From Arsenicicoccus dermatophilus (lineage in GTDB: Bacteria; Actinomycetota; Actinomycetes; Actinomycetales; Dermatophilaceae), in contig NZ_JAKZHU010000001.1 in the NCBI RefSeq assembly GCF_022568795.1, forward strand, positions 186,001 to 250,000: a DNA stretch of 64,000 nucleotides, in the 5' to 3' direction. The notes beneath the pieces were generated by a model. The model was not told the origin of the DNA, searched no databases, and worked only from the letters and a program-made list of their open reading frames with translations. This document shows, piece by piece, positions 35,371-44,920 of this stretch. The translations under genes were made by a program, and so were the position numbers. The first letter of the stretch is position 1, and every line of letters begins with the position of its first letter.

Positions 35371-36542
35371 CCCGCCTCGCCGCCACCGGCACCGTCCTCG
35401 CGCTGTCCGCGCTCGCCCTCACCGCGTGCACCGACAACCCCGGCACGAGCCAGGCCGCCGGCACCTCCGGCGGTGCGGCACCGGGCACCCTCACCGTCAC
35501 CTCCACGGACACCGAGTGCCGCGTCTCGGCGGCCCAGGCCCCCAGCGGGACGCTGCGGTTCACCGTGACCAACGCCGGGACCAAGGTCACCGAGTTCTAC
35601 CTGCTCGGGTCGGACGGCCTGCGCATCGTCGCCGAGGTGGAGAACATCGGTCCCGGCCTGACCCGCGACCTGGTCGCCAAGGTCCCGGCCGGGAGCTATT
35701 CCACCGCCTGCAAGCCGGGCATGGTCGGCCAGGGCATCCGGTCGGCCTTCACGGTCACCGACTCCGGCGCCGACCTCGGCGCGCAGGGGGCCGACAAGGA
35801 GCTCGTCGCCGCCGCCGACAAGCAGTACGCCGGCTACGTCAAGGACCAGACCGACCAGCTGCTCGAGGGCACCCGCGCCTTCGCCGCGGCCTTCGCCAAG
35901 GGCGACGTGGCCACGGCTCGCGCGCTCTACGCCCCCACCCGCACCCACTGGGAGCGGATCGAGACCGTCGCCGAGTCCTTCGGCGACCTCGACCCGCGGA
36001 TGGATGCCCGCGAGGCCGACCTCGAGCCCGGACAGCAGTGGACCGGCTGGCACGTCGCCGAGAAGGACCTGTGGCCGCCGCGCACCGGCTACACCCCGCT
36101 CACCCCCGCCCGCCGGGCCCAGGTCGCGGCGCAGCTGGTCAAGGACACCGAGACCCTGCACAGGCGCACCCGCTCCATGACCTTCACCGCCGACCAGATC
36201 GCCAACGGCGCCAAGGGCCTGCTCGAGGAGGTGGCCACGGGCAAGGTCACCGGCGAGGAGGAGATCTGGTCCCGCACCGACCTGTGGGACTTCCAGGCCA
36301 ACGTCGACGGCGCCCGCGTCGCCTGGGAGGGCCTGCGCCCGCTGCTGAAGCGCAAGGACCCGGGCCTGGATGCCCAGCTGCAGCTGCGCTTCAAGGCCCT
36401 GCAGGCCGAGCTGGACGAGCACAAGGTCGGGGCCGGCTTCCGCGGCTACGACCAGCTCACCAAGCCCCAGGTCAAGGCTCTGTCCGACGCGGTCAACGCG
36501 CTCTCCGAGCCGCTGTCGCGGCTGACGGCGGCGGTGGTCTGA
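35367..36542 (+). CDS. efeO: EfeO iron-uptake lipoprotein (cupredoxin plus M75 domain)
   Basis: 391 residues. Signal peptide with lipobox LTAC (Cys21). N-terminal cupredoxin-like domain (about 45-130, TLTVTSTDTECRVSAAQAP...) followed by an EfeO/imelysin (M75) helical domain with ALYAPTRTHWERIETVAESFGDLD and GWHVAEKDLW. Delivers iron to EfeU from outside the membrane. The full-length two-domain form is typical of EfeO. Coupled to efeU by ATGA and to efeB by a one-base overlap. Confidence 0.95.
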   Translation: MTRLAATGTVLALSALALTACTDNPGTSQAAGTSGGAAPGTLTVTSTDTECRVSAAQAPSGTLRFTVTNAGTKVTEFYLLGSDGLRIVAEVENIGPGLTRDLVAKVPAGSYSTACKPGMVGQGIRSAFTVTDSGADLGAQGADKELVAAADKQYAGYVKDQTDQLLEGTRAFAAAFAKGDVATARALYAPTRTHWERIETVAESFGDLDPRMDAREADLEPGQQWTGWHVAEKDLWPPRTGYTPLTPARRAQVAAQLVKDTETLHRRTRSMTFTADQIANGAKGLLEEVATGKVTGEEEIWSRTDLWDFQANVDGARVAWEGLRPLLKRKDPGLDAQLQLRFKALQAELDEHKVGAGFRGYDQLTKPQVKALSDAVNALSEPLSRLTAAVV

Positions 36543-37810
36543 TGGCCGAGAAGCTCTCTCGCCGCGGGCTGCTCGGGTGGGGTGCGGCCTCGGCAGCGGT
36601 CGGGGCCGCGGGCTTCGCCGGGGGTATGGCGAGCGCCTCCGGCGCCCAGGACCCGGCCGCGGGCCCCGCGGCGCCGGACTCCTATCCCTTCCACGGGGCT
36701 CACCAGGCAGGCATCGTCACGCCCGCCCAGGACCGGCTCCACTTCGCGGCCTTCGACGTGGTCACGACCGACCGCGCGGACCTGGTGGCGCTGCTCACCG
36801 CGTGGACCGCGGCGGCGGCCGAGCTGACCGCGGGGCGGCCGGTCGGCGGCGACCCGACGTCCTACGATGCACCTCCCAACGACTCCGGCGAGGCCCAGGA
36901 CCTGCACGCCTCCCGGCTGACGCTGACCTTCGGCCTCGGGCCGACGTTGTTCCGCGACGCGGCCGGGCGCGACCGCTTCGGGATCGCCGCCCGGCAGCCC
37001 GCCGCGCTGCGCCGTCTCCCGCACTTCCCCGGGGACGCGCTCGACCCCCGCCGCAGCGACGGCGACCTGTGCGTGCAGGCCTGCGCCGACGACCCGCAGG
37101 TGGCCGTGCACGCCATCCGCAACCTTGCCCGCATCGGCATGGGCGTGGTCTCGCTGCGCTGGTCCCAGCTCGGCTACGGCCGCACCTCGGCCACCTCCAC
37201 CAGCCAGTCCACGCCGCGAAACCTCTTCGGCTTCAAGGACGGCACGGCCAACCTCAAGGCCGAGGAGCCCGCTGCCCTGGACGCCCACCTGTGGGTGGGG
37301 GCCGGGGACGACCCGCGCGCCGCGTGGTTGACCGGCGGGTCCTACCTCGTCGCCCGCCGCATCGCCATGAACCTCGAGACCTGGGACCGCACCTCGCTGC
37401 GCGAGCAGGAGCAGATCATCGGCCGGGACCGCCGCGAGGGGGCGCCGCTGTCCGGCGGCAAGGAGCACTCGCAGCCCGACTTCGCCCTGGCCGGTCGCGG
37501 CGGAAAGCCCCTGGTGCCGGCGGACTCCCACGTCGCCCTCGCCCACCCGAGCCGCAACGGCGGGGTGCAGATGCTGCGGCGCGGATACAACTACACCGAC
37601 GGCTCGGACGACCTCGGGCGCATCGACGCCGGCCTGTTCTTCATCGCCTACGTCCGCGACCCGCTGAAGCAGTACGTCCCGATGCAGACCCGCATGGCCC
37701 GTGAGGACGCCCTGCAGGAGTACCTCCAGCACCGCGGGTCCGCGTTGTTCGCCGTCCCGCCCGGCATCCGCCCGGGCGAGCACGTCGGCCAGGCGCTCTT
37801 CGCGTCCTGA
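36542..37810 (+). CDS. efeB: EfeB, Tat-exported DyP-type heme peroxidase
   Basis: 422 residues. Tat signal (SRRGLLGWGAASAA) directs folded export. The DyP fold follows: LTFGLGPTLF, the catalytic-Asp motif NLFGFKDGTANL, proximal His in NGGVQMLRRGYN region and the C-terminal FFIAYVRDPLKQYVPMQTRMAREDALQEYLQH. Oxidises Fe2+ or releases iron from heme for EfeUO. Third gene of the operon. No terminator is apparent in the 115 bases before the convergent aldolase. Confidence 0.95.
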   Translation: MAEKLSRRGLLGWGAASAAVGAAGFAGGMASASGAQDPAAGPAAPDSYPFHGAHQAGIVTPAQDRLHFAAFDVVTTDRADLVALLTAWTAAAAELTAGRPVGGDPTSYDAPPNDSGEAQDLHASRLTLTFGLGPTLFRDAAGRDRFGIAARQPAALRRLPHFPGDALDPRRSDGDLCVQACADDPQVAVHAIRNLARIGMGVVSLRWSQLGYGRTSATSTSQSTPRNLFGFKDGTANLKAEEPAALDAHLWVGAGDDPRAAWLTGGSYLVARRIAMNLETWDRTSLREQEQIIGRDRREGAPLSGGKEHSQPDFALAGRGGKPLVPADSHVALAHPSRNGGVQMLRRGYNYTDGSDDLGRIDAGLFFIAYVRDPLKQYVPMQTRMAREDALQEYLQHRGSALFAVPPGIRPGEHVGQALFAS

Positions 37811-37925
37811 CCGATCAGGGGGCCAGGCCGGTCGGCGACCGCGGACGACCACGGCCGCCGATCGGCATACGACGTCTGCCCGGTCCGAGCGACGTCGGCT
37901 CGAGCCCAGGGCGTCCCGCGCAGGC

Positions 37926-39011
37926 TCACCCGAGGCTGGTGGAGAACTCCTGGTCGGGCTCGGACCGGGCCAGCTCCTCCCGCAGCGCCGCCACGAAACC
38001 GTCGACGTCGGCCTCGGTGGTGTCCCACGAGCACATCAGCCGCACCTCGCCGGTCGCCTCGTCCCAGACGTAGAAGGGATAGCGGGCCTGCAGCCGCACG
38101 GTCACCTCGGGCGGGATCATCACGAAGACCGCGTTGGCCGCGACCTGCTGGGTCACCCGCACCCCGGCGACCCCGTCGAGGGCGTCCCCGAGCCGGCGGG
38201 CCATCGCGTTGGCGCGCTCCCCGGACCGCAGCCAGAGGTCGCCGTCGTACAACGAGACGAGCTGGGCGGACAGGAATCTCATCTTGGATCCGAGCTGCAT
38301 CGACAGCTTGCGCACGAAGTCCATGCGGCGCACCGCGTCGGGGTCGAGCACGACGACCGCCTCGGCGCCCATCAGGCCGGCCTTGGTGCCGCCGAGGGAG
38401 AGCACGTCGACGCCGCAGTCGGTGGTCATCTCTCGCAGCGAGACGCCCAGCGCCGCAGCGGCGTTGGCGATCCGGGCGCCGTCGAGGTGGACGAGCATCC
38501 CGAGCGCGTGCGCGTGGTCGGCGAGCGCCCGGACCTGGTCGGGGGAGTGGACCGTGCCGACCTCGGTGGACTGGGTGAGGCTGACCACGCGGGGCTGGGC
38601 GTGGTGCTCGAAGCCGAAGCCGTAGGCCTCGCGGTCCAGCAGCGCCGGCGTCATGATCGCGTCGGCGGTGGGGACGGTGACGACCTTGATGCCCGCGACC
38701 TTCTCGGGGGCGCCGCACTCGTCGGTGTGGATGTGGGCGTGCCCGGTGGCGATGACCGCGTCCCAGCGGTCGGTCATCGCCGAGAGGGCGACGACGTTGG
38801 CGCCGGTGCCGTTGAACACCGGCCAGCACGAGGCCTGCTCGCCGAAGTGGCGCTGCACGACGGTCTGCAGGTGCGCGGTGTAGGGGTCGGCGCCGTAGGC
38901 CCCGACGTGCCCGCCGTTGACCGTGGCCAGCGCGTCGAGCACCTCGGGGTGGACCCCCGCGTAGTTGTCGCTCGCGAACCCGCGCCGTCCGGTGTCGTGC
39001 AGCCTGTCCAT
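37926..39011 (-). CDS. ltaE: Low-specificity L-threonine aldolase (PLP)
   Basis: Cleaves L-threonine/allo-threonine to glycine and acetaldehyde. 361 residues, fold-type I PLP enzyme. N-terminus FASDNYAGVHPEVL, then GTGANVVAL, HIHTDECGAPE, LHLDGARIANA and the Schiff-base lysine in LSLGGTKAGLMGAE. All key residues present. Monocistronic. ATG at 39011 matches the family N-terminus. Confidence 0.93.
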   Translation of the reverse strand: MDRLHDTGRRGFASDNYAGVHPEVLDALATVNGGHVGAYGADPYTAHLQTVVQRHFGEQASCWPVFNGTGANVVALSAMTDRWDAVIATGHAHIHTDECGAPEKVAGIKVVTVPTADAIMTPALLDREAYGFGFEHHAQPRVVSLTQSTEVGTVHSPDQVRALADHAHALGMLVHLDGARIANAAAALGVSLREMTTDCGVDVLSLGGTKAGLMGAEAVVVLDPDAVRRMDFVRKLSMQLGSKMRFLSAQLVSLYDGDLWLRSGERANAMARRLGDALDGVAGVRVTQQVAANAVFVMIPPEVTVRLQARYPFYVWDEATGEVRLMCSWDTTEADVDGFVAALREELARSEPDQEFSTSLG

Positions 39012-39084
39012 GCCGCCAACCTACCGGCGGCGGTCGGTCTCGCCGGGCCTGGTCGGGCAGGCTGGTCCGACGACCGGCGGCAGG

Positions 39085-39683
39085 TCACAGCAGGAGGGAC
39101 AGGCCGAGGGTGATCATGACCGCGGCGATGACCAGGTCCAGCACCTGCCAGGACCGCGGGCGGGCGAAGACGGGCCGCAGCCACCGCGCGCCGTGGCCCA
39201 GCCCGGTGAACCACAGGATCGACGCGCACGTCGCGCCCAGCCCGAACCACCACCGGCCCTGCGCCCCGTGCGTCGCCGACAGCGACCCGAGCATGACCAC
39301 CGTGTCCAGGTAGACGTGCGGGTTGAGCCAGGTGAAGGCCAGCGTCGTGAGCACCGCCGCGCGCAGCGACCCCACCCCGCGCTCGTCCGCGGTCAGCGCC
39401 TGCGGGTGCCGGGCGGCCAGCGCGGTGCGGATCCCGAACTGCACCAGGTAGATCGCGCCCGCCCATCGCGCCACCGTGACGATGTGGGGTGCGCCGTGAT
39501 CAGGGCGCCCACCCCCGCCACGCCGGCCAGGATGAGCACCGCGTCGGACAGCGCGCAGATCGTGACGACGACGCCGACATACCGCCGGACGATCCCCTGG
39601 CGCAGCACGAAGGCGTTCTGCGCGCCGATGGCGACGATGAGGCCGAGACCCGTGAGCAGGCCGGTGAGCGCGGGGCTGAGCAT
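39085..39683 (-). pseudogene. LysE/ArgO-family amino acid exporter, single-base frameshift
   Basis: Exporter for basic amino acids with about six helices. The N-terminal part [30 protein letters not shown] is classic LysE/ArgO. At plus-strand GGGG 39486-39489 the frame breaks after ALITAHP; the other frame continues [14 protein letters not shown] through TWLNPHVYLDTVV, a normal C-terminus. One base of a C run (minus strand) appears missing. Repaired, the product is about 199 residues, a normal length. Divergent from the ArgP-type regulator at 39754, its usual activator. Probably a base-calling error. Confidence 0.82.
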
Positions 39684-39753
39684 GACGAGAACGCTAGGGA
39701 GGCACCATGATGAAGTCCAACGATGATTTCTTCGGTTGACCAAGGGGTCCTTC

Positions 39754-40623
39754 ATGTATGGCGATCCGGCCCAGCTGTCAGCACTGCTCGCGGTGGTGAC
39801 CGAGGGCTCCTTCGAGGGCGCCGCGGACGTGCTCGGCGTGTCGCCGTCCGCGGTGAGCCAGCGCATCAAGGCGCTGGAGTCCCGGATCGGGCAGGTGGTC
39901 GTGCAGCGCACCCGCCCCTGCCGGGCCACCCCCACCGGGGAGGTCCTGCTGCGGCACGCCCGACAGCTGGAGCTGCTCGAGGCCGAGACCCGCGCCGCCC
40001 TGGAGCCCCACGGCCGGACGCCCACCCTGCCGGTCGCGATCAACGCCGACTCCCTCGCCACCTGGGGGCGTGACCTGCTGCGGCTGGTGGCGGAGGCGGG
40101 CGACGTGGCCCTGGAGCTGCGCGTCGAGGACCAGGGGCACAGCGCCGAGCTGTTGCGCGCCGGGCGGGTGCTCGCGGCGGTGACCGCGGATCCGGTGGCC
40201 GTGCAGGGCTGCTCGGTGGAGCCGCTGCCCGCTGCGCGCTATGTCCCCGTGGCGGCCATCGGCCTGTGGGAGCGCCACGGCCGCAGCCTGTCGGGGCTGC
40301 CGATGGTCACCTTCAACGACAAGGACCGGCTGCAGCACGACGTGCTGCGACGGCTCGGGCTCGCGGACCCGCCGCTGGTCCACCAGGTCCCGTCGACCGA
40401 GGACTTCGCCCAGGCGGTGCGGCTCGGCCTCGGGTGGGGCGCCCTCCCGGTGCAGCAGCTGGGCCGCGGCCCGGACGCCCTGGCGGACCAGGGTCTCGTC
40501 GCCGTCGCCCCCGGGCACGACGTGCGCGTGCCCCTGCACTGGCAGCGCTGGCGGATCGACTCGCCCGTGCTGGACCGGCTCAGCGGGTGGGTGCGGTCCG
40601 CTGCCGCAGCGCCTCCTCGATGA
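39754..40623 (+). CDS. ArgP/LysG-type LysR transcriptional regulator
   Basis: 289 residues. Winged HTH at the N-terminus ([25 protein letters not shown]) and LysR substrate-binding domain after. ArgP/LysG family, controlling the divergent basic amino acid exporter lysE (gap about 70 bases) in response to Lys/Arg. ATG 39754 has AAGGGG 7 bases upstream; a TTG 18 bases earlier is an alternative. Convergent with the HAD gene, overlapping it by 44 bases. Confidence 0.9.
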   Translation: MYGDPAQLSALLAVVTEGSFEGAADVLGVSPSAVSQRIKALESRIGQVVVQRTRPCRATPTGEVLLRHARQLELLEAETRAALEPHGRTPTLPVAINADSLATWGRDLLRLVAEAGDVALELRVEDQGHSAELLRAGRVLAAVTADPVAVQGCSVEPLPAARYVPVAAIGLWERHGRSLSGLPMVTFNDKDRLQHDVLRRLGLADPPLVHQVPSTEDFAQAVRLGLGWGALPVQQLGRGPDALADQGLVAVAPGHDVRVPLHWQRWRIDSPVLDRLSGWVRSAAAAPPR

Positions 40624-41413
40624 CCTGCGCGACGCCGTCCTCGTCGTTGCGCCCGCACCGGTGCGACGCCGCGGCGACGGCCTGCGGGTGGGCGTTGCCG
40701 ACGGCATAGCCGCGCCCTGCCCAGGCGAGCATGGGGATGTCGTTGGGCATGTCGCCGAAGGCCCACACGTCCCCGGCCTGGATCCCGTGCTCGGCGCACC
40801 AGCGCTGCAGCGCAACGGCCTTGGTGACCCCGCGGGCGGTCATCTCGGCGAGGCCGGGCGCCCCGGAGTAGGCCAGCTGCACCCGGTCCCCGACGACCTC
40901 GGCCGCGCGCACCAGGAACTCGTCCAGCGCCGTCGCCGGGTGCCGCGCCAGCAGCTTGCCGGGCAGCTCCTCGTCGAGGAGCGTCTCCAGCGGCCCCACG
41001 CGGCGGGTGTCGCGCACCGGCTCCCCGGACGGTCCCGGTATGGCGACGAAGGCGTCCTCCGCGGCCATGCCCGAGCGTCCCTCCAGCGCGAAGGCCGTGC
41101 CCGGCAGCGCCGCCCGCAGCAGCCCGACGACCTCCAACACGGTCGCCCGGTCGATCGGGTGCTCCTCGACCACGGTGCCCCCGTGCGCGTCGTACACGAA
41201 CGAGCCGTTGCCGCAGATCACCAGCCCGTGCGCGCCCACCTGCGCCCGGAACTCGTCCATCCAGCGGGGCGGTCGCGCGGTGACCACCACGACGAGGCAG
41301 CCCGCGGACTCCGCGGCCGAGATGGCGGCGACCGACCGCGCGGACAGGGTGTGGTCGCTGCGCAGCAGGGTCCCGTCGAAGTCGGTGGCGAAGACGCGCG
41401 GGCAGGAGCTCAT
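40580..41413 (-). CDS. HAD-superfamily hydrolase, Cof/IIB type
   Basis: 277 residues. Motif I DFDGTLLRSDHTLS, motif II Thr in VVVVTARPP, motif III Lys in VTKAVALQRWC, motif IV GDMPNDIPMLAWAG. A cap domain between motif II and III marks subclass IIB. Probably dephosphorylates sugar phosphates or flavin-type substrates. The 3' end overlaps the ArgP gene by 44 bases on the opposite strand. ATG start agrees with the motif I position near residue 10. Confidence 0.9.
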   Translation of the reverse strand: MSSCPRVFATDFDGTLLRSDHTLSARSVAAISAAESAGCLVVVVTARPPRWMDEFRAQVGAHGLVICGNGSFVYDAHGGTVVEEHPIDRATVLEVVGLLRAALPGTAFALEGRSGMAAEDAFVAIPGPSGEPVRDTRRVGPLETLLDEELPGKLLARHPATALDEFLVRAAEVVGDRVQLAYSGAPGLAEMTARGVTKAVALQRWCAEHGIQAGDVWAFGDMPNDIPMLAWAGRGYAVGNAHPQAVAAASHRCGRNDEDGVAQVIEEALRQRTAPTR

Positions 41414-41657
41414 GCCCCAATCTCCCACAGCTGCCCTCACGGGAGCGGGACAGCGACACCTGGGCAGCGGCACAGTGCGCGGCGGTGACATGGTGCCACC
41501 ACCCGGGGACGACCGACCGTACGTCGGCAGCGCCCCCGCCCTCGACCAGAGCCGAGAGGCCCTCCGACGAGCACCCCGCGACCCACCCGCATCCCGACCT
41601 ACCTCAGGAGAGCTCATGCGCACCATCACCCCGATCGCACGACAAGGAGACGACACC

Positions 41658-41987
41658 ATGAGCGCGACCACCCGCGGCGGGTCCTCGATCCGCACCGCCA
41701 CCGCGGTCCTGGCCGGCACGGGACTCGGCGTCGCCGCGGCCGTCGGCGGCATCGCCGTCGCCCAGGGCGGCGCCGCGACCCCGGCGACCACGCCCGCGAC
41801 CCGGGACCTGCCCCTGGACCAGGCCGGGCGGGGGCAGCAGCAGGACGGGACCGACCACCTCCCCGGCATACCGGCTCAGGACGGCTGGTCCCAGACCCGG
41901 CAGGGCCAGAGTCAGCAGAGCCAGGGCCGACAGGGGCAGCTGCTGCCCGGCCAGGGTCCTGCCGCCGGCCACAGCCACGGCAGCTGA
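41658..41987 (+). CDS. Small secreted/anchored hypothetical protein
   Basis: 109 residues. MSATTRGGSSIRTATAVLAG is followed by a hydrophobic stretch resembling a signal peptide or anchor (about residues 14-33), then a Gln/Gly/Thr-rich hydrophilic tail ending in HSHGS. No recognised domain. AAGGAG lies 8 bases before ATG 41658; ATG 41616, also with a good Shine-Dalgarno sequence, would add 14 residues. Ends before a strong hairpin. Function unknown. Confidence 0.6.
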   Translation: MSATTRGGSSIRTATAVLAGTGLGVAAAVGGIAVAQGGAATPATTPATRDLPLDQAGRGQQQDGTDHLPGIPAQDGWSQTRQGQSQQSQGRQGQLLPGQGPAAGHSHGS

Positions 41988-42014
41988 GCCATCGGTCCCC
42001 GGAGCCACGGACGG

Positions 42015-42054
42015 CGAGGAGCCTCGCACCCGAGATCGGGTGCGAGGCTCCTCG
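42015..42054. terminator. Bidirectional terminator
   Basis: An 18-bp stem (42015-42032 with 42037-42054) and a four-base loop between the small secreted-protein gene and the APC permease, which is on the opposite strand. Confidence 0.85.
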
Positions 42055-42084
42055 TGCGTGCGGACGGACTGCGGACCGCAGCGA

Positions 42085-43623
42085 TCAGTCCTGCCGGGTG
42101 GACCCGTGGGCGTCGTAGCGACCGCCGACGGCGGGGTTGCCGATGTGCTCGGACGGGGTGGCCGCCTCGCCCATCACGTGCAGGCGGGAGTGCTTGCGCG
42201 AGTAGGCGAAGTAGATGACGAACCCGATGGCCATCCAGACCAGGAACCGGATCCAGGTCTCGAGGGGCAGGTTGAGCATGAGGTAGAACGACGTGATGGC
42301 CGCGAGGTAGGGCAGCACCGGGCTGCCGGGGACCTTGAAGGACCGCTCCAGGTCGGGGCGACGCTTGCGCAGCACCGGGACCGCGCAGCAGACCAGGACG
42401 AAGGCCGACAGGGTGCCGATGTTGACCATCTCCTCCAGCTCGCCGATGGGGGTGAGGGAGGCGACGAGGGCCACGATCAGGCCGAGCGCCAGGGTGATCC
42501 GCACCGGGGTGCCGGTCCTGGGGCTGGTCTTGCCCCACGAGGCGGGGAGCAGCCAGTCGCGGCACATCGCGAAGATCACGCGGGTGCTGCCGATCATCAG
42601 CGTCATGACCACGGTGAACAGACCGGCGACGGCGCCGGCGGAGATGAGCGTGGCGGCCCAGGACTGCCCGACGGACTCGAAGGCCGAGGCGAGCGCGGCC
42701 TTGGGGTTGATCTGGTCGTAGTGGACCATGCCGGTGATGACCAGGGAGACGGCGATGTAGAGGATGGTGCAGATGATCAGCGAGCCGATGATGCCGATGG
42801 GCAGGTCGCGCTGCGGGTTGCGGGCCTCCTCCGCGGTGGTCGCGACCACGTCGAAGCCGATGTAGGCGAAGAACACCAGCGAGGCGCCGGCCAGGATGCC
42901 GCCCCAGCCGTAGGTCGTCGGGTTGAGACCGAAGAGCAGCTGCACGAGCGGGGCCTTCAGGGTGCCGGACGTGGCCTCGGTGGCGTGGGCCGGCGGGATG
43001 AAGGGGGAGTAGTTGGCGGTGTTGATGAAGCGCAGGCCCATCACGATCACGAACATGACGATGAACAGCTTGATCGCCACGAAGACCAGGTTGACCCGCA
43101 TGGACTCCTTGATGCCGTAGGCGATCAGCGCGGTGATCACCATGATCAGCAGGAAGGCCGCCAGGTCGAAGGTCGCCCCGGGGGCCACGGACTCGGGGAA
43201 GGTGATGCCGATGTGCTTGAGGAAGGTCACGAAGTACTGCGACCACCCCTGGGCGACGACGGAGGCGCCCAGCATCATCTCCAGGAGCAGGTCCCAGCCG
43301 ATGATCCACGCGACGATCTCGCCGAGCGTGGCGTAGGAGAAGGTGTAGGCCGAGCCGGACACCGGAACGGTGGAGGCGAACTCGGCGTAGCACAGGGCCG
43401 CGAGGCCGCAGGCGAGGGCAGCGACCGCGAAGGAGATCACGATGGCCGGCCCGGCATAGTTCGCCGCGGCGCGGCCGGTGAGGGTGAAGATGCCGGCGCC
43501 GATGATCACGCCGATGCCGAAGACCGTGAGGTCCAGGGCCGTGAGGTTCTTCTTGAGGAGGTACTCCTCCTCGGTCGTCTCGGCGATGGACGCCTCGATC
43601 GACTTGGTGCGGAACAGGCTCAT
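42085..43623 (-). CDS. APC-family amino acid permease
   Basis: 512 residues, about 12 transmembrane helices. N-terminal LKKNLTALDLTVFGIGVIIGAGIF is the APC helix-1 substrate/ion site motif; FDVVATTAEEARNPQRDLP is the conserved loop of cationic/general amino acid permeases (CAT/YfnA branch). The C-terminus is a cytosolic tail. MSLFRTK at 43623 is chosen because upstream residues show no similarity. Monocistronic. Substrate not certain; basic or broad neutral amino acids likely. Confidence 0.9.
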   Translation of the reverse strand: MSLFRTKSIEASIAETTEEEYLLKKNLTALDLTVFGIGVIIGAGIFTLTGRAAANYAGPAIVISFAVAALACGLAALCYAEFASTVPVSGSAYTFSYATLGEIVAWIIGWDLLLEMMLGASVVAQGWSQYFVTFLKHIGITFPESVAPGATFDLAAFLLIMVITALIAYGIKESMRVNLVFVAIKLFIVMFVIVMGLRFINTANYSPFIPPAHATEATSGTLKAPLVQLLFGLNPTTYGWGGILAGASLVFFAYIGFDVVATTAEEARNPQRDLPIGIIGSLIICTILYIAVSLVITGMVHYDQINPKAALASAFESVGQSWAATLISAGAVAGLFTVVMTLMIGSTRVIFAMCRDWLLPASWGKTSPRTGTPVRITLALGLIVALVASLTPIGELEEMVNIGTLSAFVLVCCAVPVLRKRRPDLERSFKVPGSPVLPYLAAITSFYLMLNLPLETWIRFLVWMAIGFVIYFAYSRKHSRLHVMGEAATPSEHIGNPAVGGRYDAHGSTRQD

Positions 43624-43667
43624 CCGGTCTCCTTGTGGGGTGTGCGGCGCGGCATCGAGTCGCAGAC

Positions 43668-43689
43668 CATGTCCGAACGCATGGACATG
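43668..43689. promoter_or_regulatory. Inverted repeat upstream of the APC permease
   Basis: CATGTCC (43668-43674) and GGACATG (43683-43689) form a perfect 7-bp inverted repeat with an 8-base spacer, 45 bases upstream of the permease start. It resembles an operator for a dimeric regulator. The surrounding 256-base gap (43624-43879) shows no other gene and no B12 riboswitch. Confidence 0.35.
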
Positions 43690-43879
43690 CGGCCGACAGC
43701 GTGCCCTACCAGGGGTTTGCTGGGAACCCCCTTCCCCCCGATGAAGCCGCACCGTGACCAGATCGTGCGGAGAGTGTCCGTATGCCGGGACTGCGTGCTC
43801 TGTCCGTCATCGCGGCCGCGCAGGCCGCCGGTCCCCGCGCGACTTTCGGACGGTCCGGTCCAGCCGTCATGATGAGGTC

Positions 43880-44920
43880 ATGCACATCCCCGACGGTTTC
43901 CTGGACCTGACCACGAGCGCAGGCGCCGCGGTGGTCGCAGCCGGCGCCGTCGGGGTGTCCCTGCGCCGGGCCCGCACCGAGCTCGGGGAGACCGGGCCTG
44001 CTCTGGCCGGCCTGGTGGCGTGCTTCGTCTTCGCGGTGCAGATGGTGAACTTCCCGGTCGGGGCCGGCACCAGCGGTCACCTGCTCGGCGGCGCGCTGGC
44101 TGCCACCCTCGTCGGTCCCTGGACCGCCACCCTCGTCATGACCGCCGTGCTGCTCGTGCAGGGGCTCGTCTTCGCCGACGGCGGGCTGACCGCTCTGGGC
44201 GCCAACATCACCGACATGGGGGTCGTCGGCGTCCTCGTCGGCTACCTCGCGGTCCGGGGCGCCCTCGCCGTGCTGCCGCGCCGCCCCTCCTGCGTGGTGC
44301 CGGCCGCAGCCGTCGGGGGATTCCTGTCCGTCCCGGCGGCGGCCCTCGCCTTCACCCTCCTGTACGCCGTCGGGGGGACGGCGCCCGTCCCGCTCGACGC
44401 GCTCGCCACGGCCATGCTCGGCTGGCACGTCGTCATCGGCATCGGGGAGGCCGTGATCACCGCCGCCGTCGTCGGGGCCGTGGTGGCGTCTCGCCCGGAC
44501 CTGATCCACGCGGCCCGGCACCTGGCCCCCGAGCTCGTGCTCGTGGACGCCGACGGCACCCGCCACGTCGTCGGCGCAGACGGCCACGCCGGGGCCACCG
44601 CGGCCCGACCCCGGCTCGGCGCCCGGACCGCCGCCGCGCTGCTCGGTGCCAGCCTGGTCGTCGGCGGCGGGCTCAGCCTGCTGGCCAGCAGCCACCCCGA
44701 CGGGCTGGAGTACGTCGGCGAGCGGCTGGGCTTCGGGGCCCGGGCGCACGAGTCGGCCGTGGCCTCCTCCCCGCTCGCGGACTATGCCCTCGCCTGGCTC
44801 CCCGGCAGCGTCTGGGCCACGGTCCTGGCCGGCGTGATCGGGGTGCTGCTCACCCTCGTCGTCGGCCTGGGTCTCGCCCGGCTCGCCCGGCTCGCCGGGC
44901 GGACCGGTGCCGATGCGTGA
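43880..44920 (+). CDS. cbiM: ECF cobalt/nickel transporter S component (CbiM with PDGLE domain)
   Basis: 346 residues. MHIPDGFLD at the N-terminus is the diagnostic CbiM/NikM metal-binding motif (the N-terminal His coordinates the metal). Helices to about residue 225 form CbiM; the C-terminal part has SHPDGLEYVGERLGF, a PDGLE (CbiN-like) domain fused to CbiM. Membrane. Forms an energy-coupling-factor transporter with the two genes downstream. Co2+ versus Ni2+ cannot be decided. Overlaps cbiQ by 8 bases. Confidence 0.92.
   Translation: MHIPDGFLDLTTSAGAAVVAAGAVGVSLRRARTELGETGPALAGLVACFVFAVQMVNFPVGAGTSGHLLGGALAATLVGPWTATLVMTAVLLVQGLVFADGGLTALGANITDMGVVGVLVGYLAVRGALAVLPRRPSCVVPAAAVGGFLSVPAAALAFTLLYAVGGTAPVPLDALATAMLGWHVVIGIGEAVITAAVVGAVVASRPDLIHAARHLAPELVLVDADGTRHVVGADGHAGATAARPRLGARTAAALLGASLVVGGGLSLLASSHPDGLEYVGERLGFGARAHESAVASSPLADYALAWLPGSVWATVLAGVIGVLLTLVVGLGLARLARLAGRTGADA

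Noticed and set aside
42040-43872. A 610-residue plus-strand ORF opposite the APC permease
   Set aside because: Low-complexity Gly/Asp/Glu-rich translation is the reverse complement of transmembrane-helix codons.
43624-43879. Possible cobalamin riboswitch before cbiM
   Set aside because: I looked for the conserved B12-box and found none; only an unrelated inverted repeat upstream of the permease.
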